A DNA stretch of 64,000 nucleotides from Alteriqipengyuania lutimaris (GCF_003363135.1 NZ_QRBB01000001.1:620001-684000), one strand, 5' to 3'. Positions 7,979 to 19,113 are shown, numbered from the stretch's first letter. A program made the numbers and translations. The notes: a model not told the origin generated them from the letters alone.

Positions 7979-10185
7979 GTGGCCTGAAGCCTTTCCGCGT
8001 GCTGTTCGTCGGCACGATCCTGCTGAGCAGTTTCCTGCTGTTCCTCGTCCAGCCGCTGGTCGCGCGGCTTGCATTGCCGCAGCTGGGCGGTGCGCCCAAT
8101 GTCTGGAACAGCGCGATGCTGGTCTATCAGGCGCTGCTGCTGGGCGGCTATGCCTATGCCCACGCGATTTCGCGCCTGGCGATCCGGCGGCAGGCGGTGA
8201 TCCACCTCGCGCTGCTGCTAGTGGCGCTGATCTTCCTGCCGATCGCGCTGGCGGACGTGCCACGGCCCAGCGGTTACGAGGTCTTCTGGGTTCCGCTGCT
8301 GCTGCTTGCCACCATCGGCCCGCTGTTCTTCCTCGTGTCCGCGCAGGCCCCGCTGATCCAGCGCTGGTACGCCGCGGACGAGGCGACGGGCGATCCCTAC
8401 TGGCTCTACGCCGCGTCCAATGTCGGCAGCTTTGCCGGATTGCTGAGCTATCCGCTGCTGCTCGAACCCAATCTGCCGCTCGCCGGGCAAAGCGCGTTCT
8501 GGGCGGCGGGCTACGTGATCCTGATCGCGTGCATGGCCGCGCTGGCGTGGACCCGGTGGAACGCCGCCGACATGCCTGTCGAGGATCCGGCGGCGCAAGA
8601 AGGCGAGGCGATCGGCTGGCGGCGCATCCTCTTCTGGCTTGCGCTGGCGGCGGTGCCCTCTGGCCTGATGCTCTCCACCACGACGCATCTCACGACCGAC
8701 ATCGTCGCGATGCCGCTGCTGTGGGTGCTGCCGCTGGGCCTCTACCTCCTCAGCTTCGTGTTCGCGTTCAACGAACGCAGTTCGCTTGGCTTCGCGCTTG
8801 CCCGGACCGCGCCCACGATCCTGCTGCTCGCGGGTTCGATGGCGATGGTGAGCCGCGGGGCGGACGGCGTTTCGATCGCGCTGGCGGCGGTGCTGATGCT
8901 GTTCGTGGTTGCGACCGCGCTCCACCGGCGGCTCTATGCCGACCGGCCGAGCCCGGCCAGGCTCACGCTGTTCTACCTCGTGATGAGTGCGGGCGGCGCG
9001 CTGGGCGGGCTCTTCGCCGCCATCGTCGCGCCGCTGGTGTTCGACTGGGTGTGGGAGCACCCGCTGCTGGTCCTCGCCGCCGGGGCGCTGCTGCCGCAGG
9101 TCCCGCTGATCGGGTGGATGGACCGGCTGGGGCTGGAGCCGCGCGCGCGGCTGCTTGCGCGGCTGGTACTGGTCGCGGGCGCGCTTGCGCTGGGCCTGTG
9201 GATGCATGCCGCAGTCGCCGCGCAGCAGAGCCTCACCGTCCACGCGCTGCTGATCGCGATCGCCGCGCTGGGGGTGCTCGCGCTCGGCAATCGCTGGGCC
9301 TTCCTCGCGATCCTTCTCATCCTGATGCTCGCGCGCGGCGGGTGGGAGACGCTGGAAGACAGTGCCGCGGGTATTCGCGAGCGCAGCTATTTCGGCGTCT
9401 ACACCGTGCGCCAGTACGACGATCCGCCCACGCGCGCGCTGCTTCACGGCACGACCCTCCACGGGCGGCAGTTCATGGACCCGGCGCGCCGCAACGCGCC
9501 GACCACCTATTACGGGCCGACCTCGGGCGTGGGCCTCGCGCTGAGCGCCGCCGGGGAGATCTACGGCGAGGGCGCGGATGTGGGCCTGATCGGGCTCGGT
9601 ACCGGCACGCTCGCCTGCTATCGCGAGCCGGGGCAGGACTACACCTTCTACGAGATCGACCCGATGGTGGTCGAATATACGCGCGACGGCGTGTTCACCT
9701 TCGTCGACGATTGCGCGCCGCAGGCCGAGATCCGGCTGGGCGACGCGCGGATCGAACTCGAGGCCGAGCCTGCGCAGCAATACGACGTCCTCGCCGTCGA
9801 TGCCTTCAGCTCGGACGCGATCCCGCTCCACCTGCTGACGCGCGAGGCGATGCACGCCTATGGCCGCGCGCTGAAGCCCGACGGGCTGATGCTGATCCAC
9901 ATCTCCAACCGCTATGTCGACCTCAGGCCGGTGCTCGCCGCGCACGCGCTGGAGAATGGCTGGATCGCCCTGATGCGCGACGATGCCAGCGACACCGAGA
10001 GCGGGGTTAGCGCGAGCTTCTGGGTCGCCATATCGAGTGACGCGCTGCCGATGGCCAAGCTGCTCCAGTCGAACACGCAGGCCGACTGGATCGAGCTGGG
10101 CGACCCGGTGGCCGAGCCGTGGACCGACGACTATGCCTCGATCCTGCCCTACCTCGACTGGGGCGCGATACTGGGAGAGAGATGA
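7975..10185 (+). CDS. Polytopic membrane protein fused to a spermidine-synthase-like domain
   Basis: 736 residues from the ATG overlapping the upstream stop by 4 nt (ATGA). Residues 1-460 or so hold about ten to twelve hydrophobic segments, starting FVGTILLSSFLLFLVQPLVARL. The C-terminal 280 residues are a spermidine-synthase/methyltransferase-like Rossmann domain: GLGTGTLACY, EIDPMVVEYTR, GDARIELE and LAVDAFSSDAIPLHLLTREA. Such fused proteins are common in proteobacteria; whether they make polyamines is not established, and some domain members bind S-adenosyl compounds for other chemistry. Operon context is mixed, so the role stays open. Confidence 0.88.
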   Translation: MSGLKPFRVLFVGTILLSSFLLFLVQPLVARLALPQLGGAPNVWNSAMLVYQALLLGGYAYAHAISRLAIRRQAVIHLALLLVALIFLPIALADVPRPSGYEVFWVPLLLLATIGPLFFLVSAQAPLIQRWYAADEATGDPYWLYAASNVGSFAGLLSYPLLLEPNLPLAGQSAFWAAGYVILIACMAALAWTRWNAADMPVEDPAAQEGEAIGWRRILFWLALAAVPSGLMLSTTTHLTTDIVAMPLLWVLPLGLYLLSFVFAFNERSSLGFALARTAPTILLLAGSMAMVSRGADGVSIALAAVLMLFVVATALHRRLYADRPSPARLTLFYLVMSAGGALGGLFAAIVAPLVFDWVWEHPLLVLAAGALLPQVPLIGWMDRLGLEPRARLLARLVLVAGALALGLWMHAAVAAQQSLTVHALLIAIAALGVLALGNRWAFLAILLILMLARGGWETLEDSAAGIRERSYFGVYTVRQYDDPPTRALLHGTTLHGRQFMDPARRNAPTTYYGPTSGVGLALSAAGEIYGEGADVGLIGLGTGTLACYREPGQDYTFYEIDPMVVEYTRDGVFTFVDDCAPQAEIRLGDARIELEAEPAQQYDVLAVDAFSSDAIPLHLLTREAMHAYGRALKPDGLMLIHISNRYVDLRPVLAAHALENGWIALMRDDASDTESGVSASFWVAISSDALPMAKLLQSNTQADWIELGDPVAEPWTDDYASILPYLDWGAILGER

Positions 10186-10772
10186 TGACCGAGACGACAC
10201 AAGACAGGCCGCCCCAAACCAGAGCGGGCGTCCGGCTGATCGCGATCCACGGCAAGGCGCCGCAGATCCACGAGAGCGCGTTCATCGCGCCGGGCAGCGT
10301 GATCGTAGGCGACGTCACCATCGGGGCGGGCAGTTCGATCTGGTACAATTGCGTGCTGCGCGCCGATGTCAGCCGCATCGTGATCGGCGAGCGGACCAAT
10401 GTGCAGGACGGCAGCGTGCTCCATTGCGACGGGCCCTCGCCGCAATATCCCGACGGCTGTCCGCTGCTGATCGGCGACGACGTCCTGATCGGCCACATGG
10501 CGATGGTCCACGGCTGCCGGATCGAGGATCGCGGCTTCGTCGGTCTCGGCGCGATCGCGATGAACAACGCGGTCATCGCGAGCGATGCGATGCTGGCGGC
10601 GGGTGCGATGCTGACCGAGAACAAGGTGATGGGCGAACGCGAGCTGTGGGGCGGGCGGCCTGCACGCAAGATGCGTGATCTCGACGACGCGGCGGTGGCC
10701 GGAATGCAGCTGGGCGTCGCGCATTACGCCGAGAATGCGAAGCACCACGCGGCGGCGGTTAAGGCCGAGTAG
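10182..10772 (+). CDS. Gamma-class carbonic anhydrase-like hexapeptide-repeat protein
   Basis: 196 residues. Left-handed beta-helix hexapeptide repeats run from IHESAFIAPGSVIVGDV to NNAVIASDAMLAAGAML. Histidines that fit the metal ligands of gamma carbonic anhydrases lie in HCDG, IGHMAMVHGC. The family (YrdA/CaiE/PaaY-like) contains true anhydrases and proteins without activity, so the reaction is probable rather than certain. The start is ATG at 10182 or the adjacent ATG at 10185, after GGGAGAGAG; it overlaps the upstream stop by 4 nt and ends the overlapped run that begins with hemB. Confidence 0.88.
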   Translation: MMTETTQDRPPQTRAGVRLIAIHGKAPQIHESAFIAPGSVIVGDVTIGAGSSIWYNCVLRADVSRIVIGERTNVQDGSVLHCDGPSPQYPDGCPLLIGDDVLIGHMAMVHGCRIEDRGFVGLGAIAMNNAVIASDAMLAAGAMLTENKVMGERELWGGRPARKMRDLDDAAVAGMQLGVAHYAENAKHHAAAVKAE

Positions 10773-10962
10773 GGTTTCTGACACACCTGACACAGTGTCC
10801 AGGGGTCGAAATTCAACCGATCGAATGGCCGCGAACAATCGATTGCGCCGATCAATACGGAATTGGACAAGCGGACGATGCGAAAGAGCGCCGACCTTAT
10901 GCCACGATCGCTCGCCTGTAGGACAGCAGTCCGAAGCGCGGCACTGTCCCGCGCGGGCACCG

Positions 10963-11241
10963 ATGACGCGCCCTGCCGCTGACCTCCCCGATGCCACAGC
11001 GCTGCGCGCGCTGATCAGTGGGGAAGAGCTGCGCGTGCGAGTGACGCCGGGCGCGCGCACCGAATCGGTCTCGATCATCGACAGCGCAGTGCAGGTGAAG
11101 GTGCGCGCGAAGCCGCAGGACGGTGCTGCCAATACGGCGGTCGAGGTGCTGGTGGCGAAGGCGCTGGGCATTCCGAAGTCGCGTTGCGCGGTGTTGCGCG
11201 GCGCAACTTCGCGCGAGAAGGTGCTGGCCGTTACGCTGTAG
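10963..11241 (+). CDS. DUF167/YggU family protein
   Basis: 92 residues from the ATG at 10963; the open frame reaches further upstream but with no family similarity. The core LRVRVTPGARTESV, VKVRAKPQDGAANTAVEVLVAKALGI and VLRGATSREKVLAV is the DUF167 (YggU/C15orf40) signature. These small soluble proteins have a known fold but no settled function. A 190-bp non-coding gap separates it from the carbonic anhydrase gene, in which I see no clear promoter; it converges with the YoaK-like gene 6 nt further on. Confidence 0.88.
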   Translation: MTRPAADLPDATALRALISGEELRVRVTPGARTESVSIIDSAVQVKVRAKPQDGAANTAVEVLVAKALGIPKSRCAVLRGATSREKVLAVTL

Positions 11242-11247
11242 GGCTCA

Positions 11248-11892
11248 TCATCCTGGCACGCGCGCGCGCATGCGGGTCGCCGCGAAGCACAGGGTACCCG
11301 CGCCGCCCGCCGCAATCCACAGCGAGGCCGTGCCCCAGTTCATGCCGACCAGTGCACCGCAGACCGCGCCTGTCAGCAGGCTGGCCCAGAGCCCTGCGAA
11401 GGCGAGCGGGTTCGCGCTGCGATCCCCGCCGATGCGTTCGGCCAGCAATTGCCCCGTGCGCACCAGCGCACCGGTCATATAGGTCAGCCCCACCGGATTG
11501 GCGCGATTGGCGCTCATCACGATGTTTAGCGCGCCCATCGCGATCACCAGCAGGCCGAGCGAGATTTCCGACTGATCGGCAAGCCTCGCAAGCGCCGCGC
11601 ACACCAGGCAGGCGGTCACCATCGCAGTCACCACCACCTTGCGCCGCGCCGCCCACCTGTCCCCCACCAGCGTGCCGAGGGTCACGCCGATGACGAAGCC
11701 CGCGATAAGCAGCGCGGGCACCGCCACGCGTTGCATCCCGCCTGCCAGATCGCGCGCGAGCAGCGTGGTGTTGCCGGTCATGAACGAGACGAAATAGCCG
11801 TCGAGCTGAAGGAAGCCGGTGATGTCGACGAAGCCCGCCAGGCCCGCCACGGCAAAGGCGAAACGGCGCTGGCCCGGAGTGAAGCGTTGCAT
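11248..11892 (-). CDS. YoaK/DUF1275 family membrane protein
   Basis: 214 residues with about six hydrophobic segments. The opening FAVAGLAGFVDITGFLQLDGYFVSFMTGNTTLL is the DUF1275 hallmark (GxxDxxxF, then SFMTGNTT). The function of the family is unknown; transport is only a suspicion. The gene lies 113 nt after the DNA ligase stop in the same direction, and that gap holds two perfect TGACGTCA palindromes, so it may have its own promoter. Confidence 0.85.
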   Translation of the reverse strand: MQRFTPGQRRFAFAVAGLAGFVDITGFLQLDGYFVSFMTGNTTLLARDLAGGMQRVAVPALLIAGFVIGVTLGTLVGDRWAARRKVVVTAMVTACLVCAALARLADQSEISLGLLVIAMGALNIVMSANRANPVGLTYMTGALVRTGQLLAERIGGDRSANPLAFAGLWASLLTGAVCGALVGMNWGTASLWIAAGGAGTLCFAATRMRARVPG

Positions 11893-11966
11893 GGGGACGT
11901 CGCTACACCCCCGGTGCGCCGGATTGAAGGTGCGACATGGCGCGGCCTACCCGCCCATTTCACCAG

Positions 11967-12008
11967 TGACGTCATGCATGGCGATTGAGCCGCGACGTCG
12001 TGACGTCA
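11967..12008. repeat. Two TGACGTCA palindromes upstream of the YoaK-like gene
   Basis: TGACGTCA occurs at 11967-11974 and again at 12001-12008, with a further GACGTC at 11994-11999. The second copy overlaps the ligase stop codon. They sit 75-115 nt before the start of the YoaK-like gene on the minus strand. Paired palindromes at this place could be operators; no regulator is identified. Confidence 0.4.
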
Positions 12009-13610
12009 ATCCCTCACCAGCGCCTGCAATGCCGCGATCCGGTCGGCCTCGTGCGGGGGCTTGTCCCAGCGGATGCGGTGGATGCGCGGGAAGCGCATGG
12101 CGAGGCCGCTCTTGTGCCGGTTCGACGAGTGCACGCTGTCGAACGCGACTTCGAACACCAGGCTCTTGTCGGTCTCGCGCACGGGGCCGAAGCGGTTGAC
12201 GGTGTTCTGGCGCACATGGCGGTCGAGCTTCTTGAGCTCGGCATCGGTGAAGCCCGAATAGGCCTTGCCCACCGGCAGCAGGTCTGCGCCTGCATCGGGG
12301 TCGCCATCCCAGCAGCCGAAAGTGTAATCCGAATAGAAACTCGAACGCTTGCCGCTGCCGCGCTGGGCATACATCAGCACGCAGTCGATCAGCAGCGGAT
12401 CGCGCTTCCACTTGTACCACAGGCCCGTGCGGCGGCCGGGCACGTAAGGGCTGTCGCGTCGCTTGAGCATCAACCCCTCGATCGCGTCGTCGCGTGCGCC
12501 TTCGCGGATCTCGGCCAGATGTTCGAAATCGCGCGCCTCGACGATTTGCGAGAGGTCGAAGCGGTCGCCGGGCAGCCGCGCCATCAGTTCCTCCAGCGCC
12601 GCGCGCCGCTCGTGCCACGGCCGCTCGCGCAGGTTCTCGCCGTTGAGCGAGAGGACGTCGTAGACGCGCACGAAAGCGGGGCTCTCGGCGAGCATCTTCT
12701 TGCTCACCGTCTTGCGCCCCAGCCGCTGTTGCAGCGCGTTGAAGCTCGCCGCGCCGCCCGCTTCGCCGCCCTGCGTGGTCCCCTGTACGAGCAATTCGCC
12801 ATCGAGGATCGCGGGAAAGTTCAGCGCGGGCAGCATCTCGGGGAAGCTGTGCGAGATATCGTCGCCGCCGCGCGAATAGAGGCGTGTCTCGCCGCCACCC
12901 TCGGGGCCGGCATGGACAAGCTGCACGCGGATCCCGTCCCACTTCCACTCGGCGACATAGTCGTCGAGGCTGACGACGAGGTCTTCGAGCGGGTGGGCGA
13001 GCATGAAGGGCTTGAACAGCGGGATATCCGCCATGTCGGGCGGGTCCGCGCCTTCGGCGGCCCAGGCGAACAGTTCGGGGTAGGGCGGTTTGAGCCCATG
13101 CCAGTATTCCTCGACGTCCTCCACGGAGACACCGAAGGCCTCGGCAAAGGCGACCTTGGCCAGCCGCGCCGAGATGCCGATCCGCATCGCGCCGGTGGCG
13201 AGCTTGAGCAGCGCGTAGCGGCCCGACACGTCGAGCCGGTCGAGCAGCGCGGGCAGTTCGGTCACGACCGACTTGCGCGTCATGCCCTGCAGCAGATCGA
13301 CCGTCTCGCTCACCGTCGGTGGGGAGGGCGCGTCGTCGGGCTGAGGCCAGAGCAGGCTGGCGGTCTCTGCCGTGTCGCCCACGAAATCGCGGCTGAGCGA
13401 CCACAGAACCGGGTCGACGCGTTCTTTCAGCAGGTTGCGGATGGTGGAGGATTTGACCGCGGGAAAATCGAGCCCGTCGGAGAGCGCGGCCAGCGCCCAG
13501 CCGCGGTCGGGATCGGGCGTGCGCTGCAGGTATTCGCCGATCAGCCGCAGCTTCTCATTCCGGCTACGGGTATAGACGAGCGCGTCGATCAGGGCGGCGA
13601 AGTCTTCCAT
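12006..13610 (-). CDS. ATP-dependent DNA ligase (ligase-associated repair system)
   Basis: 534 residues. An N-terminal helical DNA-binding region (1-200) precedes the nucleotidyltransferase core with the adenylated lysine K223 in EWKWDGIR, LDGEL, RVYDVL, EGLMLKRRDSPY and YKWKRDP, then an OB-fold. This is the cisplatin-type ligase that in many bacteria is encoded with a metallo-beta-lactamase exonuclease, a DEXH helicase and the PdeM phosphoesterase in a DNA damage response set. The exonuclease is present nearby (14038-15072); the other two are not in the window. ATG at 13610 is used; a GTG directly before it would add one residue. Confidence 0.92.
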   Translation of the reverse strand: MEDFAALIDALVYTRSRNEKLRLIGEYLQRTPDPDRGWALAALSDGLDFPAVKSSTIRNLLKERVDPVLWSLSRDFVGDTAETASLLWPQPDDAPSPPTVSETVDLLQGMTRKSVVTELPALLDRLDVSGRYALLKLATGAMRIGISARLAKVAFAEAFGVSVEDVEEYWHGLKPPYPELFAWAAEGADPPDMADIPLFKPFMLAHPLEDLVVSLDDYVAEWKWDGIRVQLVHAGPEGGGETRLYSRGGDDISHSFPEMLPALNFPAILDGELLVQGTTQGGEAGGAASFNALQQRLGRKTVSKKMLAESPAFVRVYDVLSLNGENLRERPWHERRAALEELMARLPGDRFDLSQIVEARDFEHLAEIREGARDDAIEGLMLKRRDSPYVPGRRTGLWYKWKRDPLLIDCVLMYAQRGSGKRSSFYSDYTFGCWDGDPDAGADLLPVGKAYSGFTDAELKKLDRHVRQNTVNRFGPVRETDKSLVFEVAFDSVHSSNRHKSGLAMRFPRIHRIRWDKPPHEADRIAALQALVRD

Positions 13611-13699
13611 CACGCAAAAACTCTTGCTTCCGGACGGCGGCGTGCGATGCTCGGCCAGGGGCGTGCCGCGCGCGCCCGTGTTTCACCGGAGAGAATGCC

Positions 13700-13999
13700 A
13701 TGAAGACCGCGCTGCTTGCCCTGCCGCTGCTGCTTGTTGCGGCCCCGACCCTCGCCATGGATGATCATGCTACCGAAGCTTCCGCCGATGCCCTCTCGCT
13801 CGATACGCCGATCGAGACGCTGATGGCCGACGAGGACGCCCGCGAAGTCGTCCTCGCCGAAATCCCCGGCCTCGACGAACACGAGCATTACATGCATTTC
13901 AAGAGCATGAGCCTCGCGGCGATCCAGCCGATGTCGGGCGGAATGATCACCGACGAGATGCTGGCGAACATCGCGGCGGGCCTCGCCGAACTCGACTAG
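13700..13999 (+). CDS. Small exported protein of unknown function
   Basis: 99 residues. A signal peptide is clear: KTALLALPLLLVAAPTLAM with a likely cleavage near residue 19-20. The mature part is acidic, rich in Asp/Glu, Met and Leu, without cysteines or membrane segments (for example LDEHEHYMHFKSMSLAAI). GGAGAG precedes the ATG. It is transcribed away from the ligase gene (86-bp divergent gap) and toward the exonuclease gene, so it splits this repair pair on the opposite strand. I do not recognise the family; coding is supported by the ribosome site and signal peptide. Confidence 0.75.
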   Translation: MKTALLALPLLLVAAPTLAMDDHATEASADALSLDTPIETLMADEDAREVVLAEIPGLDEHEHYMHFKSMSLAAIQPMSGGMITDEMLANIAAGLAELD

Positions 14000-14019
14000 C
14001 GTCTTGCAGGGGGCGGGGG

Positions 14020-14037
14020 CCGGATGATGCAATCCGG
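14020..14037. terminator. Inverted repeat between convergent genes
   Basis: CCGGAT-GATGCA-ATCCGG forms a 6-bp perfect stem in the 38-bp gap between the small exported protein gene and the exonuclease gene. No T-tract follows on either strand, so it is at best a weak or Rho-assisted terminator. Confidence 0.3.
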
Positions 14038-15072
14038 TCACTCGTCCTCGTCCTCGTAACCGACCATCGCGAGCGCGCGGGCGCGGCGCTGGTGCAGCTG
14101 GCACCAGCGCAGCAGCGCTTCCTCGCGGCCATGCGTGATCCACGTCTCCTGCGCGTCGATCTCTTGGATCGTGTCGGTCAGCTCACCCCAGTCGCAATGG
14201 TCGGAGATTATCAGCGGCAGCTCGACATTGCGCTGGCGGGCGCGCTGGCGCACCCGCATCCAGCCTGACGCCATGGCGGTGATCGGATCGGGCAGGCGGC
14301 GGCTCCAGCGGTCGTTGAGCGCCGAGGGGGGCGAGACGACGATCTGCCCCCGCATCTCGTCCTTCGAATGATCGGCGACCAGCCGCAGCTCGCCCAGATC
14401 GACGCCGTGCTCCTCGTACAAGCGGCACATCTTCTCCATCGCGCCGTGGAGATAGATCGGGTCGGTATGGCCCGCGCGGCGCAGCTCGGCGATCACGCGC
14501 TGCGCCTTGCCCAGCGCATAGGCACCCACGAGCACGCAGGAATCGGGATGCGCCGCAAGCCGGTCGAGCAGCTTGGCGATCTCGCCTTCGATCGGCGGAT
14601 GGCTGAAGACGGGCAGGCCGAAGGTCGCCTCGGTGATGAAGATGTCGCAGGCGACCAGCTCGAACGCAGGGCAGGTCGGGTCGGGCCGCCGCTTGTAGTC
14701 CCCGGTGACCACGATCCGCTCGCCCGCATGTTCGAGCAGGATTTGCGCACTGCCGAGCACGTGGCCCGCGGGGATATAGGTCGCATCGACGCCGCCCTTC
14801 AGACGGACCGTCTCGCCATACTGCACGGCCTGCGCCCGGTGGGGGATTTCGCCCGCATCGTCCTCAGCCCCGGTGCGATAGCGCAGCTCCATGATCGCGA
14901 GCGTTTCGGGTGTGGCCCAGGTCGTGCCGTGCCCGCCGCGCGCATGATCCGCATGGCCGTGGGTGACGAGCGCGGTATCGACGGGTCGCGAGGGATCGAC
15001 CCAGGCATCGGCGGGCACCACGTGGATGCCGTGCGGATGTGGCTGGATCCAGGAGAAGGGCGCGGCGGGCAT
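14038..15072 (-). CDS. Ligase-associated DNA exonuclease (metallo-beta-lactamase fold)
   Basis: 344 residues. The zinc motif HGHADHARGGH lies near residue 39, with GHVLGSAQ and VTGDYKRRPDP further on, followed by a beta-CASP-like region. This is the exonuclease of the bacterial ligase-associated repair set, related to Artemis/SNM1 nucleases. It is in the same orientation as the DNA ligase at 12006-13610 but separated from it by 427 bp that hold an oppositely read gene, so the usual tight operon is interrupted. It begins 38 nt after the clpA stop. Confidence 0.88.
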   Translation of the reverse strand: MPAAPFSWIQPHPHGIHVVPADAWVDPSRPVDTALVTHGHADHARGGHGTTWATPETLAIMELRYRTGAEDDAGEIPHRAQAVQYGETVRLKGGVDATYIPAGHVLGSAQILLEHAGERIVVTGDYKRRPDPTCPAFELVACDIFITEATFGLPVFSHPPIEGEIAKLLDRLAAHPDSCVLVGAYALGKAQRVIAELRRAGHTDPIYLHGAMEKMCRLYEEHGVDLGELRLVADHSKDEMRGQIVVSPPSALNDRWSRRLPDPITAMASGWMRVRQRARQRNVELPLIISDHCDWGELTDTIQEIDAQETWITHGREEALLRWCQLHQRRARALAMVGYEDEDE

Positions 15073-15110
15073 GGGCGATCAACCGCCCGCCGCCACGCCC
15101 CGTTCCCGTC

Positions 15111-17480
<2,370 letters not shown>

Positions 17481-17635
17481 CAGGTATCCTGCAGGGTTTG
17501 GCAGCCCGAAAGCGGGCTGCGGATCATCGCCGGGGGGAAACGCGAGGCAAGGCACGCGCTGTACGGCGAACGGGTCAGATATTGGTTGCGGACCGACGCA
17601 TGTGAAGGGGGCGCTTGTGAAGGGCGCGCCACGGT

Positions 17636-17842
17636 TCAGTCCTGATTTTTCTTGGCGAACAGCGCTTCGGCGGCGCTGCGCTGCTGCGAATAGCGCAGGC
17701 GATGCTGCTCCACCCGCGCAATTTCGAGCTGCAGCATGCGGATTCGCTCGTCCAGTTCGAACTGCGACAGGCGCGAAAGATCGTCGGCAACCAGCAGGCT
17801 GGCGGCATCGCTTATGGGGCGGGGGCCGACGTCTTCTTCCAT
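17636..17842 (-). CDS. DUF1192 family small protein
   Basis: 68 residues from an ATG at 17842. The pattern LSRLSQFELDERIRMLQLEI followed by a helical stretch is the DUF1192 family, short coiled-coil-like cytosolic proteins widespread in alphaproteobacteria with unknown function. The frame stays open upstream to 18070 but that part overlaps the divergent quinone oxidoreductase gene and is not conserved. Same strand as clpA, 155 nt before it. Confidence 0.8.
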   Translation of the reverse strand: MEEDVGPRPISDAASLLVADDLSRLSQFELDERIRMLQLEIARVEQHRLRYSQQRSAAEALFAKKNQD

Positions 17843-17948
17843 AACGCAGTCAGTGTCCTCCCGGCGGCGGTTGCTGTCAATCCATGGCGCAGCTAACGGG
17901 CGGGTTCGCAAAGGCTGCGATGCAACGAATGCGAATGGGGGGATAGTG

Positions 17949-18962
17949 ATGACAGGGGTTCCCGAAACGATGCGCGCGATCGGCTTTGCCGAACCGGGTG
18001 GGCCCGAGGTCCTCTCGCTGGACGAGGGCGTGGCGGTGCCGCAGCCGGCCGCGGGCGAGGTCCTGCTCAAGGTCGCCTATGCCGGGGTCAACCGGCCCGA
18101 CTGCATCCAGCGCGCCGGGCACTATCCCGCGCCTCCCGGTGCGTCGCCGATCCTCGGGCTGGAAGCCGCAGGCGAAATCGTGGCCGTTGGCGAGGGTGTG
18201 GACGAGGCGCGGGTGGGCACGCAGGTCTGTGCGCTGACACCCGGCGGTGCCTATGCCGAATATTGCGTCGTACCTGCCGGGCATGTGCTGCCGGTGCCCG
18301 ATGCGCTGACGCTGGCCGAGGCGGCGGCGCTGCCCGAAACGATGTTCACCGTGTGGCACAACGTCTTCCAGCGCGGACTGGCGCGCGACGGGGAGACGCT
18401 GCTGGTCCATGGCGGTACCTCGGGCATCGGCACGATGGCGATCATGCTCGGCAAGGCTTTCGGCCTCACCACGATCGTGACGGCGGGCAGCGAGGAAAAA
18501 TGCGACGCCGCCAGGACTGTGGGTGCGGACCATGCGATCGACTACAAGACGACCGATTTCGTCGAGGCGGTGGGGCTCATCACCGGGGGCGAAGGCGTCG
18601 ACATGGTGCTCGACATGGTTTCGGGCGATTACGTCGCGCGCAATCTCAAGTGCCTCAAGCCCGAAGGGCGGCACGTGACCATCGCGGTGCTCGGCGGGAT
18701 GAAGGCCGAGATCAACATGGCCATGGTCATGTCCAAGCGCCTGACGCTGACCGGATCGACGCTGCGTCCGCGCTCCGATGCGTTCAAGACCGCCCTGCGC
18801 GACGAGATCGAGCGCGAGGCATGGTCGCTGGTGGAGGAAGGCGCCGTCCGTCCGGTGATGGACGAGATCTTCGCCTTGGGCAATGCGGCCAAGGCGCATG
18901 CGCGGATGGAAAACGGCGACCATATCGGCAAGATCGTACTCGCGGTCGACGAGGATCTTTAA
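17949..18962 (+). CDS. NAD(P)H:quinone oxidoreductase, PIG3-type zinc-free MDR family
   Basis: 337 residues. Medium-chain dehydrogenase/reductase with AYAGVNRPDCIQRAGHYPAPPGAS, the nucleotide motif VHGGTSGIGTMAIMLGKAFG near residue 155, and DMVLDMVSGDYVARNL. It lacks the structural zinc cysteine set, as expected for the quinone oxidoreductase/PIG3 branch, which reduces quinones or enones with NADPH. The start is ATG at 17949 after GGGGGGA; an internal ATG seven codons later is an alternative. Divergent from the DUF1192 gene with a 106-bp gap. Confidence 0.9.
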   Translation: MTGVPETMRAIGFAEPGGPEVLSLDEGVAVPQPAAGEVLLKVAYAGVNRPDCIQRAGHYPAPPGASPILGLEAAGEIVAVGEGVDEARVGTQVCALTPGGAYAEYCVVPAGHVLPVPDALTLAEAAALPETMFTVWHNVFQRGLARDGETLLVHGGTSGIGTMAIMLGKAFGLTTIVTAGSEEKCDAARTVGADHAIDYKTTDFVEAVGLITGGEGVDMVLDMVSGDYVARNLKCLKPEGRHVTIAVLGGMKAEINMAMVMSKRLTLTGSTLRPRSDAFKTALRDEIEREAWSLVEEGAVRPVMDEIFALGNAAKAHARMENGDHIGKIVLAVDEDL

Positions 18963-19009
18963 AGTAAAGCCGGTCAAGGCTGTGGCCGAAACTGTGGAAA
19001 TTCACGGTA

Positions 19010-19038
19010 TTGTCACGCGGCTGTGAGTCGCGTGTAAC
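19010..19038 (+). promoter_or_regulatory. Candidate sigma-70 type promoter
   Basis: TTGTCA at 19010-19015 (5 of 6 to the -35 consensus), exact 17-bp spacing, TGTAAC at 19033-19038 (4 of 6 to the -10). It predicts a transcript start near 19045, giving a leader of about 70 nt before the LpxH-like gene. Confidence 0.5.
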
Positions 19039-19079
19039 ATTACGCACCTAAGTGTCGTCGAATATATCCCGAAAAGGAT

Positions 19080-19109
19080 ATGTCCATGGACGATCACGAG
19101 GCTGCTTGA
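19080..19109 (+). other. Possible leader mini-ORF before the LpxH-like gene
   Basis: AAGGA at 19074-19078 is better placed for an ATG at 19086 than for the main start at 19114. The frame reads MDDHEAA then TGA at 19107 (or nine codons from 19080), ending 4 nt before the ATG of the main gene. It could feed ribosomes to the main gene by coupling. Coding is unproven. Confidence 0.35.
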
Positions 19110-19113
19110 CGCA

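Noticed and set aside
8218..10200. 660-codon open frame on the minus strand
   Set aside because: Antisense to the spermidine-synthase-like membrane protein; Gln/Arg/His-rich with no fold signature.
17600..17630. Tandem repeat TGTGAAGGG upstream of clpA
   Set aside because: Only two imperfect copies of about 15 bp; too little to call a functional repeat.
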